Shown one piece after another: positions 1 to 7,554 of a DNA stretch of 17,136 bases; the stretch's first letter is position 1; each line of letters starts with the position of its first letter. Source of the DNA: Oscillospiraceae bacterium (GTDB lineage Bacteria > Bacillota > Clostridia > Oscillospirales > Oscillospiraceae); NCBI GenBank assembly GCA_902767395.1, contig CACXHI010000191.1, positions 1 through 17,136 on the forward strand, given 5' to 3'. The notes beneath the pieces are model-generated. The model saw only the letters and a list, made by a program, of their open reading frames with translations. It did no database searches and was not told the origin of the DNA. The position numbers were made by a program, and so were the translations under genes.

Positions 1-13
1 AGCCATCTCTTTT

Positions 14-65
14 CATAACAAAAAAATGAGAAGCCGCTTTTCACGACTTCTCATTTTTCGTTATG
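14..65 (-). terminator. Intrinsic terminator of the pyrG-malic enzyme operon
   Basis: A perfect 12-bp stem pairs AAAAATGAGAAG (22-33) with CTTCTCATTTTT (47-58). It is extended by CATAAC (14-19) pairing with GTTATG (60-65). Read on the minus strand, the hairpin runs into seven T residues (26-20), as expected for Rho-independent termination about 20 bases after the malic enzyme stop codon. The A- and T-rich flanks are nearly symmetric, so it could also stop plus-strand transcription. Bases 1-13 show nothing else. Confidence 0.88.
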
Positions 66-86
66 GGACTTTTTTTACAGCCCCTT

Positions 87-1259
87 TCACCGGATTCTGG
101 CGACGCCGCTCTCGATGGCGGCCTTTTTCACGGCCTCGGCAACCGCCGGGCCGACGCGGGGATCAAAGGCGGCGGGGATGATATTTTCCGCGTTTCGCTC
201 GGCATCGGAGATCAAATCCGCAATGGCGAAGGAAGCGGCCTGCTTCATGGCCTCGTTGATTCGGCTGGCCCGGACGTCCAGCGCGCCGCGGAACAGGCCG
301 GGGAAGACCAGCACGTTATTGATCTGGTTTGGATGGTCGCTGCGCCCGGTTCCGACCACCGCCGCGCCGGCGGCCTTTGCCAGCTCGGGCTGAATCTCCG
401 GGACGGGATTTGCCATAGGGAAGACGACGGGACGCTCCGCCATGGAGCGGATCATCTCCTCCGAGACGACGCCCGGTGCGCTGACGCCCACAAACACGTC
501 CGCGCCGCGCAGCGCGTCCGCCAGAGTGCCGCGCAGATGCTCCGGATTGGTGCGCTCCGCCATTTCCGCCTGGGCGCTGTTCATGGGAACGCCCTGACAG
601 AGAATGCCGCAGCGATCCACCATTTTCAGATGCTTCACGCCGAGGTTCAGCAGGTGCTTGCCGATGGCAATGCCGGCCGAGCCCGCGCCGTTGATGACGA
701 CGCGAACGGCGTCCATCCGCTTGCCCACCACCTTCAGCGCGTTGAGCAGGGCGGCGCCGACGACGACGGCAGTGCCGTGCTGATCGTCGTGGAAGATCGG
801 AATGTCGCAGAGCTCCTGCAGGCGGCGCTCAATCTCAAAGCAGCGAGGGGCGGCGATGTCCTCCAGATTGACCCCGCCGAAGGAGCCGGAAAGCAGGGAA
901 ACGGTTCGCACGATCTCGTCCACGTCCTTGCTGCGGATGCAGAGCGGAATCGCATCCACGCCGCCAAAGGCCTTGAAGAGCACGCATTTTCCCTCCATGA
1001 CCGGCATTCCCGCCTCCGGTCCGATGTCCCCGAGACCCAAAATCGCGGTGCCGTCGGTGACTACAGCCACGGTGTTCCATCTTCTTGTGAGTTCAAAGCT
1101 CTTTTCCGGGTGTCTCTGGATTTCCAGACAGGGCTCCGCCACGCCGGGGGTATAGGCCAGACTGAGCGCCTGCTTGGAATCGACCTTCGCCCGGGGCTGG
1201 ATTTCCAGCTTTCCGCGCAGCTCGTAATGGAGCTTCAAGGATTCTTTTGCATAGTCCAT
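87..1259 (-). CDS. NAD(P)-dependent malic enzyme (malate to pyruvate + CO2)
   Basis: This cytoplasmic enzyme oxidatively decarboxylates malate to pyruvate. At 390 residues it matches the short bacterial malic enzymes such as Bacillus YtsJ. Visible features are the catalytic Tyr in SLAYTPGVAEPC (Y36), the catalytic Lys in MPVMEGK (K91), metal ligands in NLEDI (E133, D134) and FHDDQHGTA (157-164), the Rossmann loop GAGSAG (191-196), and NPVPEI and GRSDHPNQINN near the C-terminus. I chose the ATG at 1259 because AAGGAG sits about seven bases before it. An in-frame ATG two codons upstream is too close to that site. It is the last gene of the operon, 23 bases after fumC and before the terminator. 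Directly after purB and fumC, it can turn purine-derived fumarate into pyruvate. Cofactor preference cannot be decided from sequence, so a symbol is withheld. Confidence 0.95.
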   Translation of the reverse strand: MDYAKESLKLHYELRGKLEIQPRAKVDSKQALSLAYTPGVAEPCLEIQRHPEKSFELTRRWNTVAVVTDGTAILGLGDIGPEAGMPVMEGKCVLFKAFGGVDAIPLCIRSKDVDEIVRTVSLLSGSFGGVNLEDIAAPRCFEIERRLQELCDIPIFHDDQHGTAVVVGAALLNALKVVGKRMDAVRVVINGAGSAGIAIGKHLLNLGVKHLKMVDRCGILCQGVPMNSAQAEMAERTNPEHLRGTLADALRGADVFVGVSAPGVVSEEMIRSMAERPVVFPMANPVPEIQPELAKAAGAAVVGTGRSDHPNQINNVLVFPGLFRGALDVRASRINEAMKQAASFAIADLISDAERNAENIIPAAFDPRVGPAVAEAVKKAAIESGVARIR

Positions 1260-1282
1260 AAGCATTCTCCTTTTCGCAATGA

Positions 1283-2659
1283 TTACACCATGCGCTCCGG
1301 GCGGACGAGCTCGTCGAACTGCTCCGCGCTGAGCGCGCCCAACGCGACGCAGGCCTCCCGCAGCGAGATTCCGCGCTCCGACGCAAGCTGCGCCACCCGC
1401 GCCGCTTTTTCATATCCGACGTGCGGGGACAGGGCCGTTGCCAGCATCAAAGAGCGCTCCATGTTCTCGGCCATCCGTTCCCGATTGGCGCGGATGCCGG
1501 CAACACAGCGTTCGGCAAACGACGCGGCGGACTCGGAGAGCAGCCGCGCAGACTGCAGGAAGTTGTAGGCGCAGACCGGGAGGAAGGTGTTCAGCTCGAA
1601 ATGGCCCTGAGAGGCCGCAAAGCCGATGGCGGCGTCGTTGCCCAGCACCTGAACCGCCACCATCGTCACCTGCTCGCACTGCGTTGGGTTGACCTTGCCG
1701 GGCATGATGGACGAGCCGGGCTCGTTGGCGGGGATTGTGAGTTCGCCCAGACCGCAGCGCGGCCCCGAGGCAAGCAGGCGCACGTCGTTGGCAATCTTCA
1801 TCAGATCAGCGGCAAGGGCCTTCATTGCCCCGTGCGCGAAGACCAGCTCATCGAGGCTGGTCAGCGCGTGGAATTTGTTCGGGGCGGAGGAGAAGGCCGT
1901 GCCGGTCAACTCGGACAGCGTTTTGGCCACAAGCGCGTCGAAGCCCGCCGGGGCGTTCAGCCCGGTTCCGACGGCGGTACCGCCGAGGGCAAGCTCCTTG
2001 AGCGGGGGCAGCGTCGCCAGCAGCATCCGTCGATCCTGCTCCAAGCTGGTGCGCCAGCCGGAGATTTCCTGTGAAAAGCGAAGCGGCGTCGCGTCCTGCA
2101 AATGGGTGCGTCCGATTTTCAGCACGTCCTCGTTTTCGGTTTCCAGACGGCGCAGCACGGAGATCAGCTCCTCCACGGCGGGCAGCAGGCGGGTTTCCAC
2201 GGCAAGCGCCGCCGCAACGTGCAGCGCGGTGGGAAAGGTGTCGTTGGAGGACTGCGAAAGGTTCACGTCGTCGTTCGGGTGCAGCAGCGGTTTCCCGGTT
2301 TGGGCGTTGCCGCTGTTGGCAATCACCTCGTTGACGTTCATATTTGTCTGTGTGCCGGAGCCGGTCTGCCAGACGACCAGCGGGAAGTGCTCGGCATACG
2401 TGCCCGCGGCAATCGCTTCCGCCGCTTGGCAGATTGCCGCGCACTTCTCCGCCGTCATTTTTTCCGGCAGCAGGGCGCGGTTTGTCAGCGCGGCGGCCTT
2501 CTTGATCTGCGCGAAGGCGCGGATGATCTCCGCCGGCATTGTCTCCAGCCCGACGCCGATGGGAAAGTTGCGGCGCGAGCGCTCGGTCTGCGCGCCCCAG
2601 AGCGCCCACGCAGGCACCTGTATTTCGCCCATGCTGTCGTGCTCGGTACGGTACTCCAT
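1283..2659 (-). CDS. fumC: Class II fumarate hydratase
   Basis: This enzyme catalyses reversible hydration of fumarate to L-malate. It is the iron-independent homotetrameric class II form, full length at 458 residues. Family landmarks are the N-terminus MEYRTEHDSMGEIQVP followed by WGAQTERS, the substrate segment SGTQTNMNVNEV (101-112), the SSND loop (138-140), catalytic His186 in RTHLQDATPL, and the superfamily signature GSSIMPGKVNP (315-325) carrying the catalytic serine loop. The start is set by AAGGAGG eight bases upstream and by the family-typical N-terminus. It lies 13 bases after purB, whose product is fumarate, and before malic enzyme. Aspartase was considered, but the N-terminus and the SGTQTNMN region fit fumarase better. 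Confidence 0.96.
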   Translation of the reverse strand: MEYRTEHDSMGEIQVPAWALWGAQTERSRRNFPIGVGLETMPAEIIRAFAQIKKAAALTNRALLPEKMTAEKCAAICQAAEAIAAGTYAEHFPLVVWQTGSGTQTNMNVNEVIANSGNAQTGKPLLHPNDDVNLSQSSNDTFPTALHVAAALAVETRLLPAVEELISVLRRLETENEDVLKIGRTHLQDATPLRFSQEISGWRTSLEQDRRMLLATLPPLKELALGGTAVGTGLNAPAGFDALVAKTLSELTGTAFSSAPNKFHALTSLDELVFAHGAMKALAADLMKIANDVRLLASGPRCGLGELTIPANEPGSSIMPGKVNPTQCEQVTMVAVQVLGNDAAIGFAASQGHFELNTFLPVCAYNFLQSARLLSESAASFAERCVAGIRANRERMAENMERSLMLATALSPHVGYEKAARVAQLASERGISLREACVALGALSAEQFDELVRPERMV

Positions 2660-2672
2660 CCCCTTCGCCTCC

Positions 2673-4088
2673 TTACACGTTCAGCTCTGCGCTGCCACCC
2701 GCGGCGGTCTCATAGACGCTGCGGTGCCGCTCCAGAAAGGCTTCCACCTGTGCCTCGCAGCGCCCGACGTAGTTTTCCGGCGCGAGCAGCGCGAGCAACT
2801 CCGCCTCCGTCATGCCGAACTCGCCCGTGGCGGCAAGGCGCGCAATCAGATCCGACGGCTCGCCGTTTTGGAGCTTCTGCGCCGCCTCCATGGAGCAGCG
2901 GCGAATGACCTCGTGCAGGGCCTGTCGGTCTCCGCCGCGCTTGACGGCCTCCATCATCAGGTTTTCGGTTGCAAGAAAGGGCAGGTATTCCCGAAGGCAC
3001 TTGTCCACAATCGCCTCGTTCACGCAAAGACCGGCGGTGACGTTCTGGGCGAGCCGCAGAATCGCGTCGGCGCAGAGGAAGCCCTCCGGCATGGAGATGC
3101 GGCGATTGGCGGAATCGTCCAGCGTGCGTTCGAGCCACTGGGTCGAGGCGGTCATGGGCGCGTTGGCGGCGGAGGCCATCAGATACCGGGCCAGCGAGCA
3201 GATGCGCTCGCTGCGCATGGGGTTGCGCTTGTACGGCATGGCGGACGAGCCGATCTGCGTCTTCTCGAAGGGCTCCTGAAGCTGCCGGTCATGCTGGAGC
3301 AGACGGACGTCGTTTGCCATTCGATAGCAGCTCTGCGCGATGGAGGACAGGGCGTTCAGGATTCGGCTGTCCAGCTTGCGCGGATAGGTCTGGCCGCAGA
3401 CGTCAAAGCAGCGGGCAAAGCCGAAAGCGTCGGCAAGCCGCCGGTTCAGCGCCTCCACCTTTTCCCCGTCGCCGTCGAACAGATCCAGAAGGCTGGCCTC
3501 GGTCCCGGTCGCCCCCCGGCAGCCGAGGAAGCGGAAGGCGTCGATTGCAAAATCCAATTCCTCCACGTCCGAGAGAAGATCCTGCATCCACAGCGCCGCA
3601 CGCTTGCCCACCGTGGTTGGCTGGGCAGGCTGATAGTGCGTATAGCCCAGCGTCGGCAGGGCCTTGTAGCGCGCGGCAAAGGCGGCAAGATTCGCCACCA
3701 CCTTGACCAGCTCGCCCCGCAGATAGCGCAGGCCGTCGCGGTAGAGGATGAGGTCGGCGTTGTCGGTCACATAGCAGCTCGTCGCGCCGAGGTGAATGAT
3801 GCCGGCGGCGGACGGAGCAACCTGCCCATAGGCATAAACGTGGGCCATCACGTCGTGGCGCACCTTCTTCTCCTGCGCGGCGGCCACGTCAAAGTCAACG
3901 TCCGAAATATGCGCTTCCAGCTCCGCAACCTGCTCCGCCGTCACGGGCAAGCCCAGATCGTGCTCTGCGCGGGCCAGCTCCGTCCAGAGCCGCCGCCAGG
4001 TCTCGATGCGGGTCCGCTGGGAAAACAGCCGCAGCATATATTCGGATGCGTAGCGCGTGGATAAGGGGGATTCATATTTGTCGTACAT
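2673..4088 (-). CDS. purB: Adenylosuccinate lyase
   Basis: This enzyme acts twice in purine synthesis. It splits SAICAR to AICAR and adenylosuccinate to AMP, releasing fumarate each time. At 471 residues it resembles the longer, eukaryote-like form (N-terminus SPLSTRYASEYMLRLFS). Landmarks are RHDVMAH (77-83), TSCYVTDNAD (103-112), the catalytic His segment GYTHYQPAQPTT (148-159; H151) and the signature GSSAMPYKRNP (280-290) with the catalytic serine loop. It is related to fumarase by superfamily, but the signature identifies lyase specificity. The start at 4088 has CAGGAGA seven to eight bases upstream. It sits 15 bases after purF and 13 before fumC. Its two substrates are made by PurC and PurA, encoded earlier in the same operon. 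Confidence 0.97.
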   Translation of the reverse strand: MYDKYESPLSTRYASEYMLRLFSQRTRIETWRRLWTELARAEHDLGLPVTAEQVAELEAHISDVDFDVAAAQEKKVRHDVMAHVYAYGQVAPSAAGIIHLGATSCYVTDNADLILYRDGLRYLRGELVKVVANLAAFAARYKALPTLGYTHYQPAQPTTVGKRAALWMQDLLSDVEELDFAIDAFRFLGCRGATGTEASLLDLFDGDGEKVEALNRRLADAFGFARCFDVCGQTYPRKLDSRILNALSSIAQSCYRMANDVRLLQHDRQLQEPFEKTQIGSSAMPYKRNPMRSERICSLARYLMASAANAPMTASTQWLERTLDDSANRRISMPEGFLCADAILRLAQNVTAGLCVNEAIVDKCLREYLPFLATENLMMEAVKRGGDRQALHEVIRRCSMEAAQKLQNGEPSDLIARLAATGEFGMTEAELLALLAPENYVGRCEAQVEAFLERHRSVYETAAGGSAELNV

Positions 4089-4103
4089 GGTAAGCTCTCC
4101 TGT

Positions 4104-5540
4104 TTATTCTTCGTGAATTCTTCGCTCAAAGCGGGATTTGCTGCCGGGCGCCGGAATCTCCGTAGGATAGTCCCCGCCGAAGCAGGCGGTACAAAAGCCG
4201 GTATCCTCCCCGGTCAGCAGTCTGGCGTGCTCCAGGCTGAGATAGCCCAGAGAGTCCACGCCGATCAATGCCGCAATTTCCGGCACCGTGTACTGGTTGG
4301 CAATCAGCCCCTTCGCGCTGTCGACGTCGGTGCCGTAGAAGCAGGGGGCAATAAAGGGCGGAGCACTGATACGCATGTGGATTTCCTTGGCCCCGGCGCG
4401 GCGCAGCATCGCCACCGTGCGGCGACAGGTCGTGCCGCGGACAATGGAATCGTCGATGAGCACCACACGCTTGCCCTCGATCACGCTGCGGATGGGGTTG
4501 AGCTTGAGATTGACCCCCATCTCCCGTTCGTCCTGCGTCGGGGCGATAAAGGTCCGCCCGACGTACTTGTTCTTGGTCAGTCCAATGGCATAGGCAATGG
4601 CGGAGGCGTGGGCGTAGCCAATGGCGGCGTCCAGTCCCGAGTCCGGCACGCCCACGACCACGTCGGCCTCGACCGGGTGCTCCTGCGCCAGAAACGCCCC
4701 GGCCCGCTGCCGGGCAAGGCACACGCTTTTCCCGTCCAGCACCGAATCCGGGCGGGCAAAGTAAATGTATTCAAAGACACACATGCTGCGCGCTGCCGTT
4801 TTGCAGTGGGATCGGTCCGAATGCAGGCCCCGCGCGTCCATGGTGACCACCTCGCCGGGCTCCACGTCCCGCAGAAAGGCCGCGCCCACCGCGTCCAGCG
4901 CACAGCTCTCCGACGCCGCCACGATGGAACCGTCCTCGCGCCGGCCGAGGCAGAGGGGACGGAAGCCGTGGGGGTCCCGCGCCGCAATCAGCTTGGTGGG
5001 GGAGGAGATCACAAGCGAATACGCACCGTGAAGGAGATCCATCGCGGCGGACACGGCGGCCTCGATGCTGCCGCAGCGCAGGCGCTGCCTCACGATCACG
5101 TAGGCGATGACCTCAGAATCCGTGGTGGTGTGAAAGATCGAGCCGCGCTGCTCCAGCTCGGTGCGTAGGGCAAAGGCGTTGGTCAGGTTGCCGTTGTGCG
5201 CCAGCGCCATGCTGCCCTTGTGGTGATTGATGAGCAGGGGCTGGACGTTGCGAAGGTTGTCCGCCCCCGTGGTGGCGTAGCGCACGTGGGCCACTGCAAT
5301 ATGGCCCTGCCCCAGCGCCTCCAGCTTTTCCCGGGTGAACACCTCGCTCACCAGTCCCACGTCCCGAATGGTCCGAAAAACGCCGTCGTGATTCAGCGCA
5401 ATTCCGGCGCTCTCCTGTCCCCGGTGCTGTAGGGCGTGCAGGCCGAAGCAGGCCAGCGGCGCGAGGTCCGCAAGCGTGGGAGAATAGATTCCAAATACCC
5501 CGCATTCCTCGTGAATGCAGTCGTCTCCGCCCTTATTCAT
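4104..5540 (-). CDS. purF: Amidophosphoribosyltransferase (Fe-S, propeptide type)
   Basis: This enzyme catalyses the committed step of purine synthesis, PRPP plus glutamine to phosphoribosylamine. The 478-residue protein has an N-terminal Ntn glutaminase domain and a C-terminal phosphoribosyltransferase domain with the PRPP loop VVLIDDSIVRGTT (359-371). Cys13 in EECGVFG is the nucleophile, exposed by removal of a 12-residue propeptide as in the Bacillus subtilis enzyme. Four cysteines (C254, C400, C450, C453, the last two as CTAC) match the ligands of the oxygen-sensitive 4Fe-4S cluster of that class. The ATG lies inside the purC stop region (ATGAATAA, 8-base overlap) with only a weak GCGGGA ahead, so translational coupling to purC is likely. 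Feedback inhibition by AMP/GMP is known for the family. Confidence 0.97.
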   Translation of the reverse strand: MNKGGDDCIHEECGVFGIYSPTLADLAPLACFGLHALQHRGQESAGIALNHDGVFRTIRDVGLVSEVFTREKLEALGQGHIAVAHVRYATTGADNLRNVQPLLINHHKGSMALAHNGNLTNAFALRTELEQRGSIFHTTTDSEVIAYVIVRQRLRCGSIEAAVSAAMDLLHGAYSLVISSPTKLIAARDPHGFRPLCLGRREDGSIVAASESCALDAVGAAFLRDVEPGEVVTMDARGLHSDRSHCKTAARSMCVFEYIYFARPDSVLDGKSVCLARQRAGAFLAQEHPVEADVVVGVPDSGLDAAIGYAHASAIAYAIGLTKNKYVGRTFIAPTQDEREMGVNLKLNPIRSVIEGKRVVLIDDSIVRGTTCRRTVAMLRRAGAKEIHMRISAPPFIAPCFYGTDVDSAKGLIANQYTVPEIAALIGVDSLGYLSLEHARLLTGEDTGFCTACFGGDYPTEIPAPGSKSRFERRIHEE

Positions 5541-6249
5541 CGTGTTCCCGCAGCCGACGCATCACCTCTGCGTAGGCGTCCTCCACGCCGCCGAGATCCC
5601 GGCGGAAACGGTCCTTATCCAGCTTCTCCCCGGTCTTGCTGTCCCAGAGGCGGCAGGTGTCGGGGCTGATTTCATCGGCAAGGATGATCGTGCCGTCGGA
5701 GAGCCTGCCGAATTCCAGCTTGAAGTCCACCAGCGTGATCCCGCAGGAGGCCCAAAATGCCCGCAGCACCTCGTTTGCGCGCAAGGCATAGCGCCGAATG
5801 GCGTCCAGCTCCTCGGGGGTGGCAAGATGAATGGCGGCAATGTGGGTCGTGTTGATCAGCGGATCGCCCAGCGCGTCGTTCTTATACGAAAATTCAATGG
5901 TCGGCTCGTCGAAGACCAGTCCCTCCTCCACGCCGTAGCGCTTGGAGAAGGAGCCTGCCGCCGTGTTGCGCACGATCACCTCCAGCGGGACGATCTGAAC
6001 GCGCTTGACCAGCGTCTCCCGCTCGGAGAGTTCCTGCACAAAATGGGTCGGAACGCCCGCGCGCTCCAGACGCTGCATCAGGCGGTTGCTCATCTGGTTG
6101 TTGATGATGCCCTTTCCGACGATGGTGCCCTTCTTTTCTCCGTTGAAGGCCGTGGCGTCGTCCTTGTAGTCCACAATCAGAAGCGCCGGATCCTCGGTGA
6201 CGTAAACCCGCTTTGCCTTGCCCTCGTAAATCATTTCCAGTTTTTGCAT
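5533..6249 (-). CDS. purC: Phosphoribosylaminoimidazole-succinocarboxamide synthase
   Basis: This enzyme joins CAIR to L-aspartate with ATP to make SAICAR, the substrate of PurB. It is a compact 238-residue form with the start MQKLEMIYEGKAKRVY, the nucleotide loop GKAKR, the segment IVPLEVIVRNTAAGSFSKR (86-104), and the family signatures VDFKLEFGR (174-182) and ADEISPDTCRLWD (191-203). The reading frame is open upstream to 6405, but that extension lies inside purA in another frame. AGGGAGGA lies about six bases before the ATG at 6249, which fixes the start. It is 16 bases after purA, and its stop overlaps the purF start by 8 bases. Confidence 0.96.
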   Translation of the reverse strand: MQKLEMIYEGKAKRVYVTEDPALLIVDYKDDATAFNGEKKGTIVGKGIINNQMSNRLMQRLERAGVPTHFVQELSERETLVKRVQIVPLEVIVRNTAAGSFSKRYGVEEGLVFDEPTIEFSYKNDALGDPLINTTHIAAIHLATPEELDAIRRYALRANEVLRAFWASCGITLVDFKLEFGRLSDGTIILADEISPDTCRLWDSKTGEKLDKDRFRRDLGGVEDAYAEVMRRLREHDE

Positions 6250-6265
6250 GATGCTTCCTCCCTGA

Positions 6266-7540
6266 TTATCGTTCAATGTATGCGTTTCGCTCCGCACCCA
6301 CGGAGACGTATTGAATATGGCAGTCCACGGCACGCTCGATGCGCTCGACGTAGGCCCGCGCCGCGGCGGGAAGCGCCGTCCAGGTGCGAATGCCCGAAAT
6401 ATCACAGCGCCAGCCGTCCATATATTCGATCACCGGCTTGGCCTCGGGCAGGACGGTGGGGAACGGGAAATCGTCCGTCCGCTTGCCGTCCAGCTCGTAC
6501 TGCACGCAAAGCGGAATCCGGTCCAGATTGCTCAGCACGTCCAGCTTCGTCAGCGCAAGGGCGGTTGCGCCCTGCATCCGCACGCCATAGCGCGTGGCCA
6601 CGAGGTCAATCGGCCCGACGCGGCGCGGGCGGCCGGTCTTCGCGCCGTATTCGGCGCCGGCCTTGCGCAGCGCCTCCGCCTCCTCCCCGAACAGCTCGCA
6701 GGTGAAGGGCCCCTCGCCCACGCAGGTGGAATACGCCTTGGCGATGCCGAGCACCTCGTCCACCTTCAGCCACGGCGCCCCCGCGCCGACAGGGGCGTAG
6801 GCGGCAAGGGCGTGGGATGAGGTCGTGAACGGACAGATGCCGCAGTCGAGATCCCGCAGCGCGCCGAGCTGGGCCTCAAAGAGGATGCGCTTGCCCGCCG
6901 TCTGCGCGCCGTACAGCTCTGCGGCAACGTCGCAGAGGAAGGGCTTGAGCTTCTCGCCGTATTCCTCGAGCCAGTCCAGCAGCGCCTGCCGCGCAATGGG
7001 CTGTGCCCCGTACACCCCGGTGAGAATCAGATTTTTCCATTCCAGCAGCTCCTCCGCGTGCGCGCGCATTCGCGCGCCATCGCGCAGCTCTCCCGCCAGC
7101 AGGGTTTTTTTCTGGGCCTTGTCCGCGTAAAACGGCGCGATTCCCTGCTTGGTCGAGCCGTATTTCTTCTCCTTCAGCCGCGCCTCCTCCAGCGCGTCCT
7201 GCGCGCGGTGCCAGGGAAGCAGAAGGGACGCCCGCTGGCTGATTTTCAGATTTTCCGGCGTGACGGACACGCCGGCGGCGCGGAGCATCTCAATCTCCGT
7301 CCACAGGTTTTCCAAATCGAGCGCCACGTCGTTTCCGAGGACGTTCACCACGCCCTCCCGAAACACGCCGGACGGAAGCAGGTGCAGGGCAAATTTGCCC
7401 CGGTCGTTGACCACCGTGTGGCCGGCGTTTCCGCCGCCCTGATAGCGGACGACGTAATCATACCGCTCGGTCAGCAGATCGACCATGCGGCCCTTGCCCT
7501 CGTCGCCCCAATTGATTCCTACGATTGCACAGTTTGCCAT
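6266..7540 (-). CDS. purA: Adenylosuccinate synthetase (variant active-site loops)
   Basis: This enzyme makes adenylosuccinate from IMP, aspartate and GTP, the first step from IMP to AMP. The 424-residue protein keeps WGDEGKG (11-17, catalytic D13), GGGNAGHT (35-42, catalytic H41), a C-terminal ISGIRTW segment (381-387) and the guanine-binding TKLD (331-334). Two IMP-contact loops differ from the usual form. GSTKQGIAPFYADK (128-141) replaces the common GTTxRGIGPxYxDK, and FEAQLG (221-226) replaces FEGAQG. The start at 7540 has GGAGGAGA about five bases upstream; an ATG six codons earlier overlaps the pyrG end and lacks a site. It lies between pyrG and purC. Overall length and the conserved residues support an active synthetase, probably of a Firmicute subtype. 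Confidence 0.92.
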   Translation of the reverse strand: MANCAIVGINWGDEGKGRMVDLLTERYDYVVRYQGGGNAGHTVVNDRGKFALHLLPSGVFREGVVNVLGNDVALDLENLWTEIEMLRAAGVSVTPENLKISQRASLLLPWHRAQDALEEARLKEKKYGSTKQGIAPFYADKAQKKTLLAGELRDGARMRAHAEELLEWKNLILTGVYGAQPIARQALLDWLEEYGEKLKPFLCDVAAELYGAQTAGKRILFEAQLGALRDLDCGICPFTTSSHALAAYAPVGAGAPWLKVDEVLGIAKAYSTCVGEGPFTCELFGEEAEALRKAGAEYGAKTGRPRRVGPIDLVATRYGVRMQGATALALTKLDVLSNLDRIPLCVQYELDGKRTDDFPFPTVLPEAKPVIEYMDGWRCDISGIRTWTALPAAARAYVERIERAVDCHIQYVSVGAERNAYIER

Positions 7541-7554
7541 GTTGTCTCCTCCAT

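Noticed and set aside
63..1568. 501-codon plus-strand open frame opposite malic enzyme and fumC
   Set aside because: It lies antisense to two clear enzyme genes, has Arg/His/Ala-rich low-similarity composition and no ribosome site. Long antisense frames are expected in GC-rich DNA.
1689..4064. 791-codon plus-strand open frame opposite fumC and purB
   Set aside because: It is antisense to two well-supported genes, recognisable domains are absent and it spans their junction. Treated as a codon-usage shadow.
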